Shown here piece after piece: positions 1-7,231 of a stretch of DNA of 10,124 nt. Source of the stretch: Deltaproteobacteria bacterium (GTDB lineage: Bacteria > Desulfobacterota > Dissulfuribacteria > Dissulfuribacterales > S140-46); NCBI GenBank assembly GCA_015491585.1, contig WFVQ01000134.1:1-10124 (forward strand), read 5' to 3'. The notes below the pieces were generated by a model. The model worked only from the letters and a program-made list of their open reading frames with translations, did not search any database and was not told the origin of the DNA. Made by a program: the position numbers and the translations under genes. Every line of letters begins with the position of its first letter. Within the stretch, counting starts at the first letter, position 1.

Positions 1-11
1 CTTTTTTGATG

Positions 12-40
12 TTGACTCACCATTTCGTCGTGGATATAGT
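12..40 (+). promoter_or_regulatory. Sigma-70-type promoter of the carA-carB-purF-kdsD operon
   Basis: A -35 box TTGACT (12-17; 5 of 6 to consensus) and a -10 box TATAGT (35-40; 5 of 6) are separated by exactly 17 nt. A T-run (2-7) lies just upstream and could act as an UP-like element. Transcription would begin at about A46/C47, giving a leader of roughly 170 nt before carA. No other good promoter is visible before the four closely packed genes that follow. The match is by eye; the start site is inferred. Confidence 0.72.
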
Positions 41-46
41 TGGGCA

Positions 47-217
47 CCCATAAAAGGGGGCGCCTCAAGCGCCCGTTTCACATGGCTCAAGGCCCGGAAC
101 AGGCTATGGTGCCGGGCAAGATTGAGGAGCGGCTGGCGCACGGGCTGGCCGTGGCGGGTAGAATGGCTCGGCTCCAGGCACGGCAGGGGGCTGGCGAGCG
201 TCAGGATCGGTTAGATA
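47..217 (+). other. Structured 5' leader of the car operon
   Basis: This untranslated stretch lies between the predicted transcription start and carA. It holds two clear hairpins. The first is GGGCGC/GCGCCC with loop CTCAA (58-74). The second is GCCCGG (92-97) pairing with CCGGGC (112-117) around a 14-nt loop. The remainder is G+C-rich with recurring GGCTGG words (near 131, 143 and 189). Neither hairpin has a proper U-tract on this strand, and I recognise no known riboswitch or PyrR-type site. ATG codons at 82 and 106 lack convincing ribosome binding sites and their frame runs into carA, so I do not call a leader peptide. The leader may stabilise the message or carry pyrimidine/arginine control, but that is unproven. 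Confidence 0.5.
58..74 (+). other. 5'-proximal GC hairpin, possible attenuator or mRNA-stabilising stem
   Basis: A perfect 6-bp stem GGGCGC/GCGCCC closes a 5-nt loop (CTCAA). It would start about 12 nt into the transcript. On the + strand it is preceded by AAAAGG and followed by GTTTCA, a weak T-run. On the - strand it is followed by CCTTTTAT, but no - strand gene lies upstream that would need ending there. A 5'-end stabilising stem or an early pausing/attenuation site are the sensible readings. Confidence 0.45.
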
Positions 218-1357
218 ATGAAGGCTATCATAGTGTTGGAAGACGGGCGGGTGTTCCGGGGCGAGAGCTTCACTGGCAGGGGCGAGGCCTACGGAGAGGT
301 GGTTTTCAACACCTGCATGACCGGTTATCAGGAGGTGTTGAGCGACCCTTCCTACAAGGGCCAGATCGTCACCATGACCTATCCCCTCATCGGCAACTAC
401 GGCGTCAACAAGGAGGATTTCGAGTCGTCGTCTCTCCACCTCTCTGCGTTCGTGGTGCGGGAGTATCAGGAGTTCTACAGCAACTGGCGGGCGGCGGGCG
501 GTCTCGGCCCGTTTCTCCGGGAGTTCGGGGTGCTTGGTGTGCACCAGGTGGACACCAGGGCCCTTACGCGCCATATCCGGGAGGCGGGGGCCATGAAGGC
601 GGTGGTCTCCACCGAGGATCTATCTGTTGAGTCGCTCCTGGAGAAGGTAAGGTCCCATCCGGGCCTGGTCGGCCGTGACCTGGTCCAGGAGGTGGCCTGT
701 TCACAGCCTTACCTGTGGAGAGACGGGCGTCCGAAGGAGGCTTCTGAGGAGATCCGTTGCGGTGACAGGTCTCCTGCAGAGGATGGCTACCGGTTCAGGG
801 TGGCAGTCATAGACTGCGGCTTGAAATACAACCAGCTCCGTATCTTTGAACGGTTGGGGTGCCAGGCCGTGGTCTATCCTCCTACTGCAAAGCGCGAGGA
901 GATCCTGGCGTGCGCTCCCCACGGCGTCTTCGTCTCCAACGGCCCTGGAGACCCGGCGGCCCTGCCCTATATAGTGGAAACGGTTAGGTCCCTCTTGGGA
1001 GAGAGGCCCATCTTCGGCATCTGCCTCGGGCATCAGATCTTGTCACAGGCCTTCGGAGGGAGCACCTACAAGCTGAAGTTCGGTCACCACGGCGGCAATC
1101 AGCCGGTCAAAGACCTGGGGACCGGCAGGATCGAGATAACCTCTCAGAACCACGGCTTTGCGGTGGACGATGGCTCCCTGCCGCCAGAGGTCGAGGTGAC
1201 CCACATCAATCTCAACGACCGTACAGTCGAGGGAGTGCGCCACCGCGAGATACCGGCGTTTTCGGTACAGTACCATCCTGAGAACGCGCCTGGTCCCCAT
1301 GATTCCGAGTACCTTTTCGACCGGTTCATCTCCATGATAGAGAGTTTTTCCAGGTAA
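218..1357 (+). CDS. carA: Carbamoyl-phosphate synthase (glutamine-hydrolysing), small subunit
   Basis: This cytoplasmic subunit hydrolyses glutamine and channels the ammonia to CarB for carbamoyl phosphate, the precursor of pyrimidines and arginine. The 379-residue protein has the usual length. The N-terminal CarA-specific domain spans about residues 1-150 (MKAIIVLEDG, then NTCMTGYQE). The class I glutamine amidotransferase domain spans about 193-375. It shows the oxyanion glycines in NGPGDP (241-246), the nucleophile Cys269 in FGICLGHQ, and His353 and Glu355 in QYHPEN, the same numbering as the E. coli triad. The ATG start fits the family N-terminus; the only Shine-Dalgarno-like match is weak (AGGA, 203-206). 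The stop lies 11 nt before carB. Confidence 0.97.
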   Translation: MKAIIVLEDGRVFRGESFTGRGEAYGEVVFNTCMTGYQEVLSDPSYKGQIVTMTYPLIGNYGVNKEDFESSSLHLSAFVVREYQEFYSNWRAAGGLGPFLREFGVLGVHQVDTRALTRHIREAGAMKAVVSTEDLSVESLLEKVRSHPGLVGRDLVQEVACSQPYLWRDGRPKEASEEIRCGDRSPAEDGYRFRVAVIDCGLKYNQLRIFERLGCQAVVYPPTAKREEILACAPHGVFVSNGPGDPAALPYIVETVRSLLGERPIFGICLGHQILSQAFGGSTYKLKFGHHGGNQPVKDLGTGRIEITSQNHGFAVDDGSLPPEVEVTHINLNDRTVEGVRHREIPAFSVQYHPENAPGPHDSEYLFDRFISMIESFSR

Positions 1358-1368
1358 CGAGGCCCCAT

Positions 1369-4300
1369 ATGCCCAAGAGGACAGATATAAAGAAGATTCT
1401 CATAATCGGTTCCGGCCCCATCGTCATAGGGCAGGCGTGCGAGTTCGACTACTCCGGCACCCAGGCGTGCAAATCCCTGCGCGAAGAGGGATACGAGATA
1501 GTCCTCGTCAACTCCAATCCCGCCACCATCATGACCGATCCCGAGACGGCCCACAGGACATATGTGGAGCCCATAACACCTGAGGTGGTCACCAAGATCA
1601 TAGAGAAAGAACGCCCTGACGCCCTGTTGCCCACCCTCGGCGGCCAGACCGGCCTCAATACCGCGGTCAAGGTGGCGGATATGGGGGTCCTCGATGAGTT
1701 CGGCGTGGAGATGCTGGGCGCAGACAGGGACGTGATCCACAAGGCAGAGGACAGGGAGCAGTTCAGGGCCTCTATGGAGCGCATAGGGCTCCGTATCCCG
1801 AGGAGCGCCATAGTCAGGTCAATGGAGGAGGCCAGGACGGCTGCCCAGGAGATAGGGTTTCCCATAATAGTGCGTCCCTCTTTCACCCTCGGGGGGAGCG
1901 GCGGTGGCATCGCCTACAATCCCGACGACCTCGAAGAGATCTGCTCCATGGGACTCGAGTTGAGCCTGATCCACGAGGTCATGCTCGAGGAGTCGGTCAT
2001 AGGGTGGAAGGAGTTCGAGCTCGAGGTTATGAGGGACAAGAAGGACAATGTGGTCATCGTCTGTTCCATCGAGAATCTCGATCCAATGGGCGTCCACACT
2101 GGTGACAGCATAACGGTGGCCCCGGCACAGACCCTGTCCGACAGGGAATACCAGGAGATGCGTGACGCCGCACTGGCCATAATACGGGAGATAGGTGTGG
2201 ATACCGGGGGGTCCAACATCCAGTTCGCCGTCCATCCAGAGACCGGAGAGATGGTCGTCATAGAGATGAACCCCAGGGTCTCCCGCTCCAGTGCCCTGGC
2301 CTCCAAGGCCACCGGGTTCCCAATCGCCAAGATCGCCGCCAAGCTTGCCGTGGGTTATACTCTCGACGAGATCCCCAATGATATCACCAGGGAGACCATG
2401 GCCTCCTTCGAGCCAACCATCGATTACACCGTGGTCAAGATCCCCCGCTGGACTTTCGAGAAGTTCCCGGACACCCAGGACTTCCTGACCACTGCCATGA
2501 AGAGCGTCGGCGAGACCATGGCCATAGGCCGCACCTTCAGGGAGGCGCTGCAAAAGGGGTTGCGGTCGCTGGAGATAGGAAGGGCCGGTCTCTCCTTTGA
2601 CGGCAGGGATCCTTGGGACAAGGCGGGGCGCCTTCCGTCGAGGGAGGCCATAATCCAGGCCCTCCGCACCCCGAACTCCAAGCGCATCTTCTATGTGCCG
2701 CTGGCCCTCTCCCAGGGGTTTTCCATAAAGGAGATCTATTCGCTCACAGGAATAGACCCCTGGTTCATCAACCAGCTCGCCATCATCAAGAGGGAGGGCG
2801 AGGCTCTGAAGAGAGAGGGAAGGGAGCTGCTCGAACCTGTAAACAGCGAGCGCCTCTTCCACTACAAGCGGGAGGGGTTCTCAGACCGACAGATCGCTTG
2901 GGCTGTGGGAGTTTCAGAGGATGAGGTGCGGAACGCCCGGATGAAGGCTGGGGTGAGGCCGGTGTACAAGCTCGTGGACACGTGCGCTGCGGAGTTCGAG
3001 GCATATACCCCCTACTACTACTCCACCTACGAGGAGGAGGATGAGTCCAGGCCGTCGTCCAGGCGCAAGGTAATGATCCTCGGCGGCGGCCCCAACAGGA
3101 TAGGCCAGGGCATAGAGTTCGATTACTGCTGTGTCCACGCCTCCTTCGCCCTGAGGGAGGAGGGATGCGAGTCGATAATGGTGAACTCCAATCCAGAGAC
3201 CGTCTCCACCGACTACGACACCTCAGACAAGCTCTACTTCGAGCCGCTCACCCTTGAGGACGTGCTCCATATAGTGGATACCGAGAAGCCTGACGGGGTA
3301 ATAGTTCAGTTCGGCGGGCAGACTCCGCTGAACCTCGCGGTGCCGCTGGCTAAGGCCGGAGTGCCCATAATAGGCACCAGCCCGGAGGCCATAGACATGG
3401 CCGAGGACAGGGAGAGCTTCCAGAAGATGCTCCACAAGCTGGGGCTGGTCCAGCCCGAAAACGGCATCGCCTTCGACATGGAGCAGGCCCTGAGCGAGGC
3501 GGCGCGGGTGGGCTATCCGGTGGTAGTGAGGCCATCCTATGTCCTCGGCGGACGGGCCATGCGGATAGTCTATGACGAGGAGGGGCTCAGGGAGTACATG
3601 ACCGAGGCGGTGGAGGTCTCTGAAGGTCATCCCGTGTTGATAGACAAGTTTTTGCAGGATGCCATAGAGGTGGATGTGGATGCCATCTCCGACGGCGAGG
3701 TCACTGTCATCGGTGGGATCATGGAGCATATCGAGGAGGCGGGTATCCACTCCGGCGACTCGGCGTGCATTCTTCCGCCACGGACCTTGAGCAGGGAGAT
3801 CATTTCTCAGATCCATGAGGCCACCAGAGCGATGGCCAGGGAGCTTAACGTCATAGGCCTGATGAACGTCCAGTACGCTGTCAAGGATGGTCAGCTCTAT
3901 GTCCTCGAGGTCAACCCCAGGGCCTCGCGTACAGTTCCCTTCGTGAGCAAGGCCACGGGCATTCCTCTGGCCAAGCTGGCCACCAAGGTGATGCTGGGGC
4001 GCAAGCTCTCTGAACTCGGCTTCACCAAGGAGGTGGAGATAGGTCACGTGGCCGTGAAGGAGTCGGTTTTTCCCTTCAGAAAGTTTCCTGGCGTCGATAT
4101 CGTCTTGGGTCCGGAGATGAAGTCCACCGGCGAGGTCATGGGGATCGACACGGACTACGGCATGGCATTTGCCAAGAGCCAATTTGCCGCCGGCCTCGCC
4201 CTTCCCACCGGAGGCACGGCCTTTCTCAGTATCAGGCCCAGGGACAAGGATTCCATCCTGCCAGTGGCCAGGAGGCTGAAGGAGCTGGGATTCGAGATCG

Positions 4301-4626
4301 TGGCCACCGAGGGCACGGCCCAGTATCTCAACGCCCACGGTGTGGAGGCCAGGCAGGTCTTCAAGATCTCCGAGGGCAGGCCCAACGTGGTTGACATGAT
4401 GAAGAACAACGAGATCGACCTGGTGATCAATACTCCCAGCGGAAAGCGTACCAGGACCGACGCATACCAGATCAGGCGGATCACCCTGGACCTGGACATA
4501 CCCTACTTCACCACGGTCCCTGGGGCCAGGGCGGCCGTGGATGCCATCGAGTCGCTGAAGCGTGAGGAATTGTCGGTGCGGCCCCTTCAGGAGTTCTATG
4601 TGGGCGGCGCCGCTGGAGCGGGATAG
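1369..4626 (+). CDS. carB: Carbamoyl-phosphate synthase, large subunit
   Basis: The large subunit makes carbamoyl phosphate from bicarbonate, two ATP and the ammonia delivered by CarA. At 1085 residues it is close to the E. coli length (1073). The internal duplication is clear: the first ATP-grasp half opens with IIGSGPIVIGQACEFDYSG (from residue 12) and the second with ILGGGPNRIGQGIEFDY (from 570). Each half has its own GGQT motif and NPR(V/A)SR stretch. A linker rich in Tyr and Glu (about 540-560) joins them. The C-terminal MGS-like effector domain runs from about residue 948. It keeps TEGT (980-983) and NTPSG (1021-1025), which form the nucleotide effector pocket in the E. coli enzyme, so UMP/IMP-type control is plausible. 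A GAGG ribosome binding site (1359-1362) sits 6 nt before the ATG. The stop is 4 nt before purF. Confidence 0.97.
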   Translation: MPKRTDIKKILIIGSGPIVIGQACEFDYSGTQACKSLREEGYEIVLVNSNPATIMTDPETAHRTYVEPITPEVVTKIIEKERPDALLPTLGGQTGLNTAVKVADMGVLDEFGVEMLGADRDVIHKAEDREQFRASMERIGLRIPRSAIVRSMEEARTAAQEIGFPIIVRPSFTLGGSGGGIAYNPDDLEEICSMGLELSLIHEVMLEESVIGWKEFELEVMRDKKDNVVIVCSIENLDPMGVHTGDSITVAPAQTLSDREYQEMRDAALAIIREIGVDTGGSNIQFAVHPETGEMVVIEMNPRVSRSSALASKATGFPIAKIAAKLAVGYTLDEIPNDITRETMASFEPTIDYTVVKIPRWTFEKFPDTQDFLTTAMKSVGETMAIGRTFREALQKGLRSLEIGRAGLSFDGRDPWDKAGRLPSREAIIQALRTPNSKRIFYVPLALSQGFSIKEIYSLTGIDPWFINQLAIIKREGEALKREGRELLEPVNSERLFHYKREGFSDRQIAWAVGVSEDEVRNARMKAGVRPVYKLVDTCAAEFEAYTPYYYSTYEEEDESRPSSRRKVMILGGGPNRIGQGIEFDYCCVHASFALREEGCESIMVNSNPETVSTDYDTSDKLYFEPLTLEDVLHIVDTEKPDGVIVQFGGQTPLNLAVPLAKAGVPIIGTSPEAIDMAEDRESFQKMLHKLGLVQPENGIAFDMEQALSEAARVGYPVVVRPSYVLGGRAMRIVYDEEGLREYMTEAVEVSEGHPVLIDKFLQDAIEVDVDAISDGEVTVIGGIMEHIEEAGIHSGDSACILPPRTLSREIISQIHEATRAMARELNVIGLMNVQYAVKDGQLYVLEVNPRASRTVPFVSKATGIPLAKLATKVMLGRKLSELGFTKEVEIGHVAVKESVFPFRKFPGVDIVLGPEMKSTGEVMGIDTDYGMAFAKSQFAAGLALPTGGTAFLSIRPRDKDSILPVARRLKELGFEIVATEGTAQYLNAHGVEARQVFKISEGRPNVVDMMKNNEIDLVINTPSGKRTRTDAYQIRRITLDLDIPYFTTVPGARAAVDAIESLKREELSVRPLQEFYVGGAAGAG

Positions 4627-4630
4627 CGCC

Positions 4631-6028
4631 ATGTTCAACGGAGAGAGTCCAAGGGAAGAGTGTGGGGTGTTCGCCGTTTACGGCCATCCTGAGGCGGCGA
4701 AGCTGACCTATTTCGGCCTTTACGCCCTCCAGCACCGCGGGCAGGAGAGCGCGGGAATAGTGGCCTCGGACGGGAAGCGCGTCAGCGAATACAAGGCGAT
4801 GGGCCTGGTCCCCGAGGTCTTCAACGAGGAGCGTCTTGAACGGTTGAAGGGCCATATGGCCATAGGCCATGTGCGCTATTCCACCACCGGTTCCTCCATC
4901 CTCAGGAATGCCCAGCCCTTCTGTGTCTGCCATGCAGGATGCACCCTCGCCGTGGCCCACAACGGGAACTTAGTGAACGCCGCGGCCATAAGGAAGGACC
5001 TGGAGAACAAAGGGTCCATCTTCCAGACCACTATGGACAGCGAGGTCATCGTCCACCTGATCGCCAAGTCCAGAGGCAGGGGGCTGGAGGAGGCAGTGGT
5101 AAACACCATGAACTGTCTTCGGGGCGCCTATTCTGTGGTGATGTCCACGGAGCGCTGCATCATTGGCTTTCGCGATCCTTACGGGATCAGGCCGCTCTGC
5201 ATCGGTAAGCTCGGTGACGCCTATATACTGGCCTCTGAGACGTGCGCCTTCGACCTCATCCAGGCCCAGTACATCCGATATGTGGAGCCGGGCGAGATGG
5301 TGATAATAGACGAGAATGGACTCCAGTCGTTCAAGGCCATGGATTCGCCGCGAACCGCCCATTGTATATTCGAGTTCATATATTTCGCCCGTCCGGACAG
5401 CACTATTTTTGGTCAAAATGTCTACAACTTCCGCAAGGCCCTCGGGGCGGCCCTGGCCAGGGAGGTCACCGTGGATGCCGACTTCGTCATGCCCTTTCCC
5501 GACTCGGGCAACTACGCAGCGGTCGGGTATGCACAGGCTGCGGGCCTGCCGCTGGAGCTCGCGGTCATAAGGAACCACTATGTTGGACGCACCTTCATAC
5601 AGCCCAGCCAGTCCATGCGGGACTTCGGTGTCAGGGTCAAGCTCAACCCTGTCAAGGACGTGCTCAAGGGCAAGAGGGTGGTTATTATCGAGGATTCCAT
5701 CATACGGGGCACCACCAGCCGCACGAGGATAAACGCCATCCGGGATGCAGGCGCAAAGGAGATCACCATGCTGGTGAGTTGCCCTCCCACAAAGTTTCCC
5801 TGCTTCTACGGCATCGATTTCTCCACCAAGGGGGAGCTCATTGCGGCCAAGAAGTCGGTGGAGGAGATTCGGGAGTTCCTGGGGTTAGACGGCCTCCACT
5901 ATCTCAGCGTGGAATCCATGATATCTGCCGCAGGCGGAGACGCCAACCGTTTCTGCCTCGCCTGTTTCAACGGTGACTATCCCATACCTGTGGAGGGCGC
6001 CACCGGCAAATACCTTCTCGAGGGTTGA
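4631..6028 (+). CDS. purF: Amidophosphoribosyltransferase (glutamine PRPP amidotransferase)
   Basis: PurF catalyses the first committed step of purine synthesis, converting PRPP and glutamine to 5-phosphoribosylamine. I choose the ATG at 4631, which gives 465 residues. A GGAG site (4615-4618) precedes it, and it leaves a 10-residue propeptide before Cys11, the N-terminal nucleophile (EECGVFAVYGH). An in-frame ATG at 4562 would overlap carB by 65 nt and add 23 non-family residues. The Ntn amidotransferase domain covers about 11-240 (LQHRGQESAG, HNGNLVN, RDPYGIRPL). The phosphoribosyltransferase domain follows, with its PRPP loop VVIIEDSIIRGTT at 350-362. Cys245, Cys391, Cys442 and Cys445 match the four [4Fe-4S] ligands of the Bacillus subtilis-type enzyme. 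Together with the propeptide they mark the processed, iron-sulfur form, which is oxygen-sensitive in B. subtilis. It lies between carB and kdsD in the same operon. Confidence 0.96.
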   Translation: MFNGESPREECGVFAVYGHPEAAKLTYFGLYALQHRGQESAGIVASDGKRVSEYKAMGLVPEVFNEERLERLKGHMAIGHVRYSTTGSSILRNAQPFCVCHAGCTLAVAHNGNLVNAAAIRKDLENKGSIFQTTMDSEVIVHLIAKSRGRGLEEAVVNTMNCLRGAYSVVMSTERCIIGFRDPYGIRPLCIGKLGDAYILASETCAFDLIQAQYIRYVEPGEMVIIDENGLQSFKAMDSPRTAHCIFEFIYFARPDSTIFGQNVYNFRKALGAALAREVTVDADFVMPFPDSGNYAAVGYAQAAGLPLELAVIRNHYVGRTFIQPSQSMRDFGVRVKLNPVKDVLKGKRVVIIEDSIIRGTTSRTRINAIRDAGAKEITMLVSCPPTKFPCFYGIDFSTKGELIAAKKSVEEIREFLGLDGLHYLSVESMISAAGGDANRFCLACFNGDYPIPVEGATGKYLLEG

Positions 6029-6034
6029 TCATTT

Positions 6035-7018
6035 ATGGACAGGGACGAGTTGGTGCAACAGGCGGTCAAGGTCATCGACACCGAGATCGAGGGGCTGCGG
6101 GCCGTCAAGGAACGGCTGGGCAAGGAGTTTGCCGATGCCGTGGAACTCATATTCAACTCGCGGGGCAGGGTCGTGGTCACCGGGATCGGCAAGAGCGGCC
6201 TGATAGGCCGTAAGATCGCTGCTACCCTCGCCAGTACCGGCACCCCTGCCATCTTTCTCCATCCGGTTGAGGCCATGCATGGAGACCTGGGCATGGTCAC
6301 CAGCGGTGATGTGGTGCTTGCCCTCTCCAACAGCGGAGAGACCCAGGAACTCAACGCCCTGCTGCCGGTCTTTGCCGAGAGGTCTGTGCCCGTTATCGCC
6401 ATAACCGGCCGCAGGGATTCGACTTTAGGCAGGGCGAGCAGGGTGGTGCTGGACGCGGCCGTGCCCAGAGAGGCGTGCAGTCTCGGCCTGGCCCCTACTG
6501 CGAGCACCACTGCTGCCCTGGCTGTTGGAGACGCCCTCGCCGTGGTGCTGCTGAACAAGCGCCACTTTTCCGAGAAGGACTTCCGCAGGAACCATCCAGG
6601 CGGCACCCTTGGAGAGCGGCTGAAGGTCCAGGTGCGCGAGGTGATGCTCACCGGCGACAACATCCCCCTGGCAAGGCTGGGCGAGCCCATGAACGGGGTC
6701 CTCGAGGAGATGGACAGGAAGGGGTTGGGGGCGGTACTGGTCCTCGACGGCGATGAGAGACTGGTGGGGATCGTTACCGACGGTGACCTGAGGCGGGCAC
6801 TGCTGAGGTTCGGTTCCCTTGATAAGCGGCTGGTGGAGGAGGTGATGACCAAAGATCCCAAGCATGTTGGGCCCGACGTCCTGGCCGCAGACGCCCTGGT
6901 CCTAATGGAACGCTATCTGATAACCGTTCTGCCGGTGGTGGGCATATCCGGCCTTCTGCTGGGCATAGTCCATCTTCACGATCTCTTGGGGAAGGGGCAG
7001 TTCAAGTTCACGATCTGA
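6035..7018 (+). CDS. kdsD: D-arabinose 5-phosphate isomerase (KdsD/KpsF family)
   Basis: This enzyme interconverts ribulose 5-phosphate and arabinose 5-phosphate, the entry to Kdo for the LPS inner core. The 327-residue protein matches the full-length family (328 in E. coli). The SIS sugar-isomerase domain (about 35-190) has TGIGKSGLIGRK with Lys53, MHGDLG with His82, SNSGETQE with Glu105, and NHPGGTLG with His187. These correspond to the E. coli active-site residues Lys59, His88, Glu111 and His193. Two CBS domains follow (about 203-255 and 270-320; VGIVTDGDLRR closes the first). The ATG is 6 nt after the purF stop, with AGGG at 6021-6024. It is the last gene of the operon and supports a Gram-negative envelope. 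KpsF-type capsule paralogues look alike, but no capsule genes are near, so the housekeeping role is preferred. Confidence 0.94.
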   Translation: MDRDELVQQAVKVIDTEIEGLRAVKERLGKEFADAVELIFNSRGRVVVTGIGKSGLIGRKIAATLASTGTPAIFLHPVEAMHGDLGMVTSGDVVLALSNSGETQELNALLPVFAERSVPVIAITGRRDSTLGRASRVVLDAAVPREACSLGLAPTASTTAALAVGDALAVVLLNKRHFSEKDFRRNHPGGTLGERLKVQVREVMLTGDNIPLARLGEPMNGVLEEMDRKGLGAVLVLDGDERLVGIVTDGDLRRALLRFGSLDKRLVEEVMTKDPKHVGPDVLAADALVLMERYLITVLPVVGISGLLLGIVHLHDLLGKGQFKFTI

Positions 7019-7047
7019 GCAGTAAGGGGATTCAGGCCCTTTACCGC
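7019..7047 (+). other. Long hairpin directly after kdsD
   Basis: Arms 7019-7029 and 7037-7047 pair over 11 positions, with one mismatch (A-C) and one G-T wobble, around the 7-nt loop ATTCAGG. It begins one base after the kdsD stop codon. The next bases are TAAACCC, so there is no U-tract and this is not a standard intrinsic terminator. It could protect the 3' end of the operon message or act with Rho. A fresh promoter follows 17 nt later, suggesting the car operon ends here. Confidence 0.5.
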
Positions 7048-7064
7048 TAAACCCGGATATGCTC

Positions 7065-7093
7065 TTGACAACTCCCCGCTCTCTCTTTTTAAT
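7065..7093 (+). promoter_or_regulatory. Sigma-70-type promoter of the tRNA-Leu gene
   Basis: A perfect -35 box TTGACA (7065-7070) and a -10 box TTTAAT (7088-7093; 5 of 6) are 17 nt apart. The predicted start is about G7100, 12 nt before the mature tRNA 5' end. The stretch between the -10 box and the start (AGGCTG) is mostly G/C, as is common in stringently controlled stable-RNA promoters. The same promoter probably also serves the small gene downstream of the tRNA. Confidence 0.72.
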
Positions 7094-7111
7094 AGGCTGG
7101 TTCTGAAAAGG

Positions 7112-7199
7112 GCCGAAGTGGCGGAATTGGTAGACGCGCTAGATTCAGGATCTAGTGGGCACTACGCCCGTGGGAGTTCGAATCTCCCCTTCGGCACCA
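7112..7199 (+). tRNA. tRNA-Leu (anticodon CAG)
   Basis: The gene is 88 nt including encoded CCA (7197-7199). The acceptor stem GCCGAAG (7112-7118) pairs with CTTCGGC (7189-7195), followed by discriminator A7196. The anticodon stem CTAGA/TCTAG closes the loop TTCAGGA, with anticodon CAG at 7146-7148, which reads CUG. A long variable arm (GGGC/GCCC) marks a class II tRNA as expected for Leu. The T-arm is GGGAG-TTCGAAT-CTCCC. The D-loop contains the usual TTGGTAGA. A near-consensus promoter lies just upstream and a protein gene begins 32 nt downstream. Confidence 0.97.
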
Positions 7200-7231
7200 G
7201 ATCGCGAATAGACACCAGGGGGTTTCAGCAT

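Noticed and set aside
40..630. A + strand 196-codon frame that starts at the car promoter and overlaps carA.
   Set aside because: Its start lies at the -10 box, it has no ribosome binding site, its sequence is rich in Gly/Arg/His without family likeness, and most of it lies inside the true carA in another frame.
4562..4630. An upstream in-frame ATG that would lengthen PurF by 23 residues.
   Set aside because: It overlaps carB by 65 nt. It would also put the catalytic cysteine at residue 34, while the ATG at 4631 leaves a typical short propeptide.
3223..4638. A 471-codon open frame antisense to carB.
   Set aside because: Long antisense frames are common opposite G+C-rich genes. The product looks like no family, and the sense strand is an unmistakable CarB.
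7118..7231. An open reading frame that begins inside the tRNA and joins the PxxKW gene in frame (MAELVDALDSG...).
   Set aside because: Its first 27 codons are the tRNA-Leu sequence itself, a well-known source of false protein calls. The PxxKW family start at 7232 has its own ribosome binding site.
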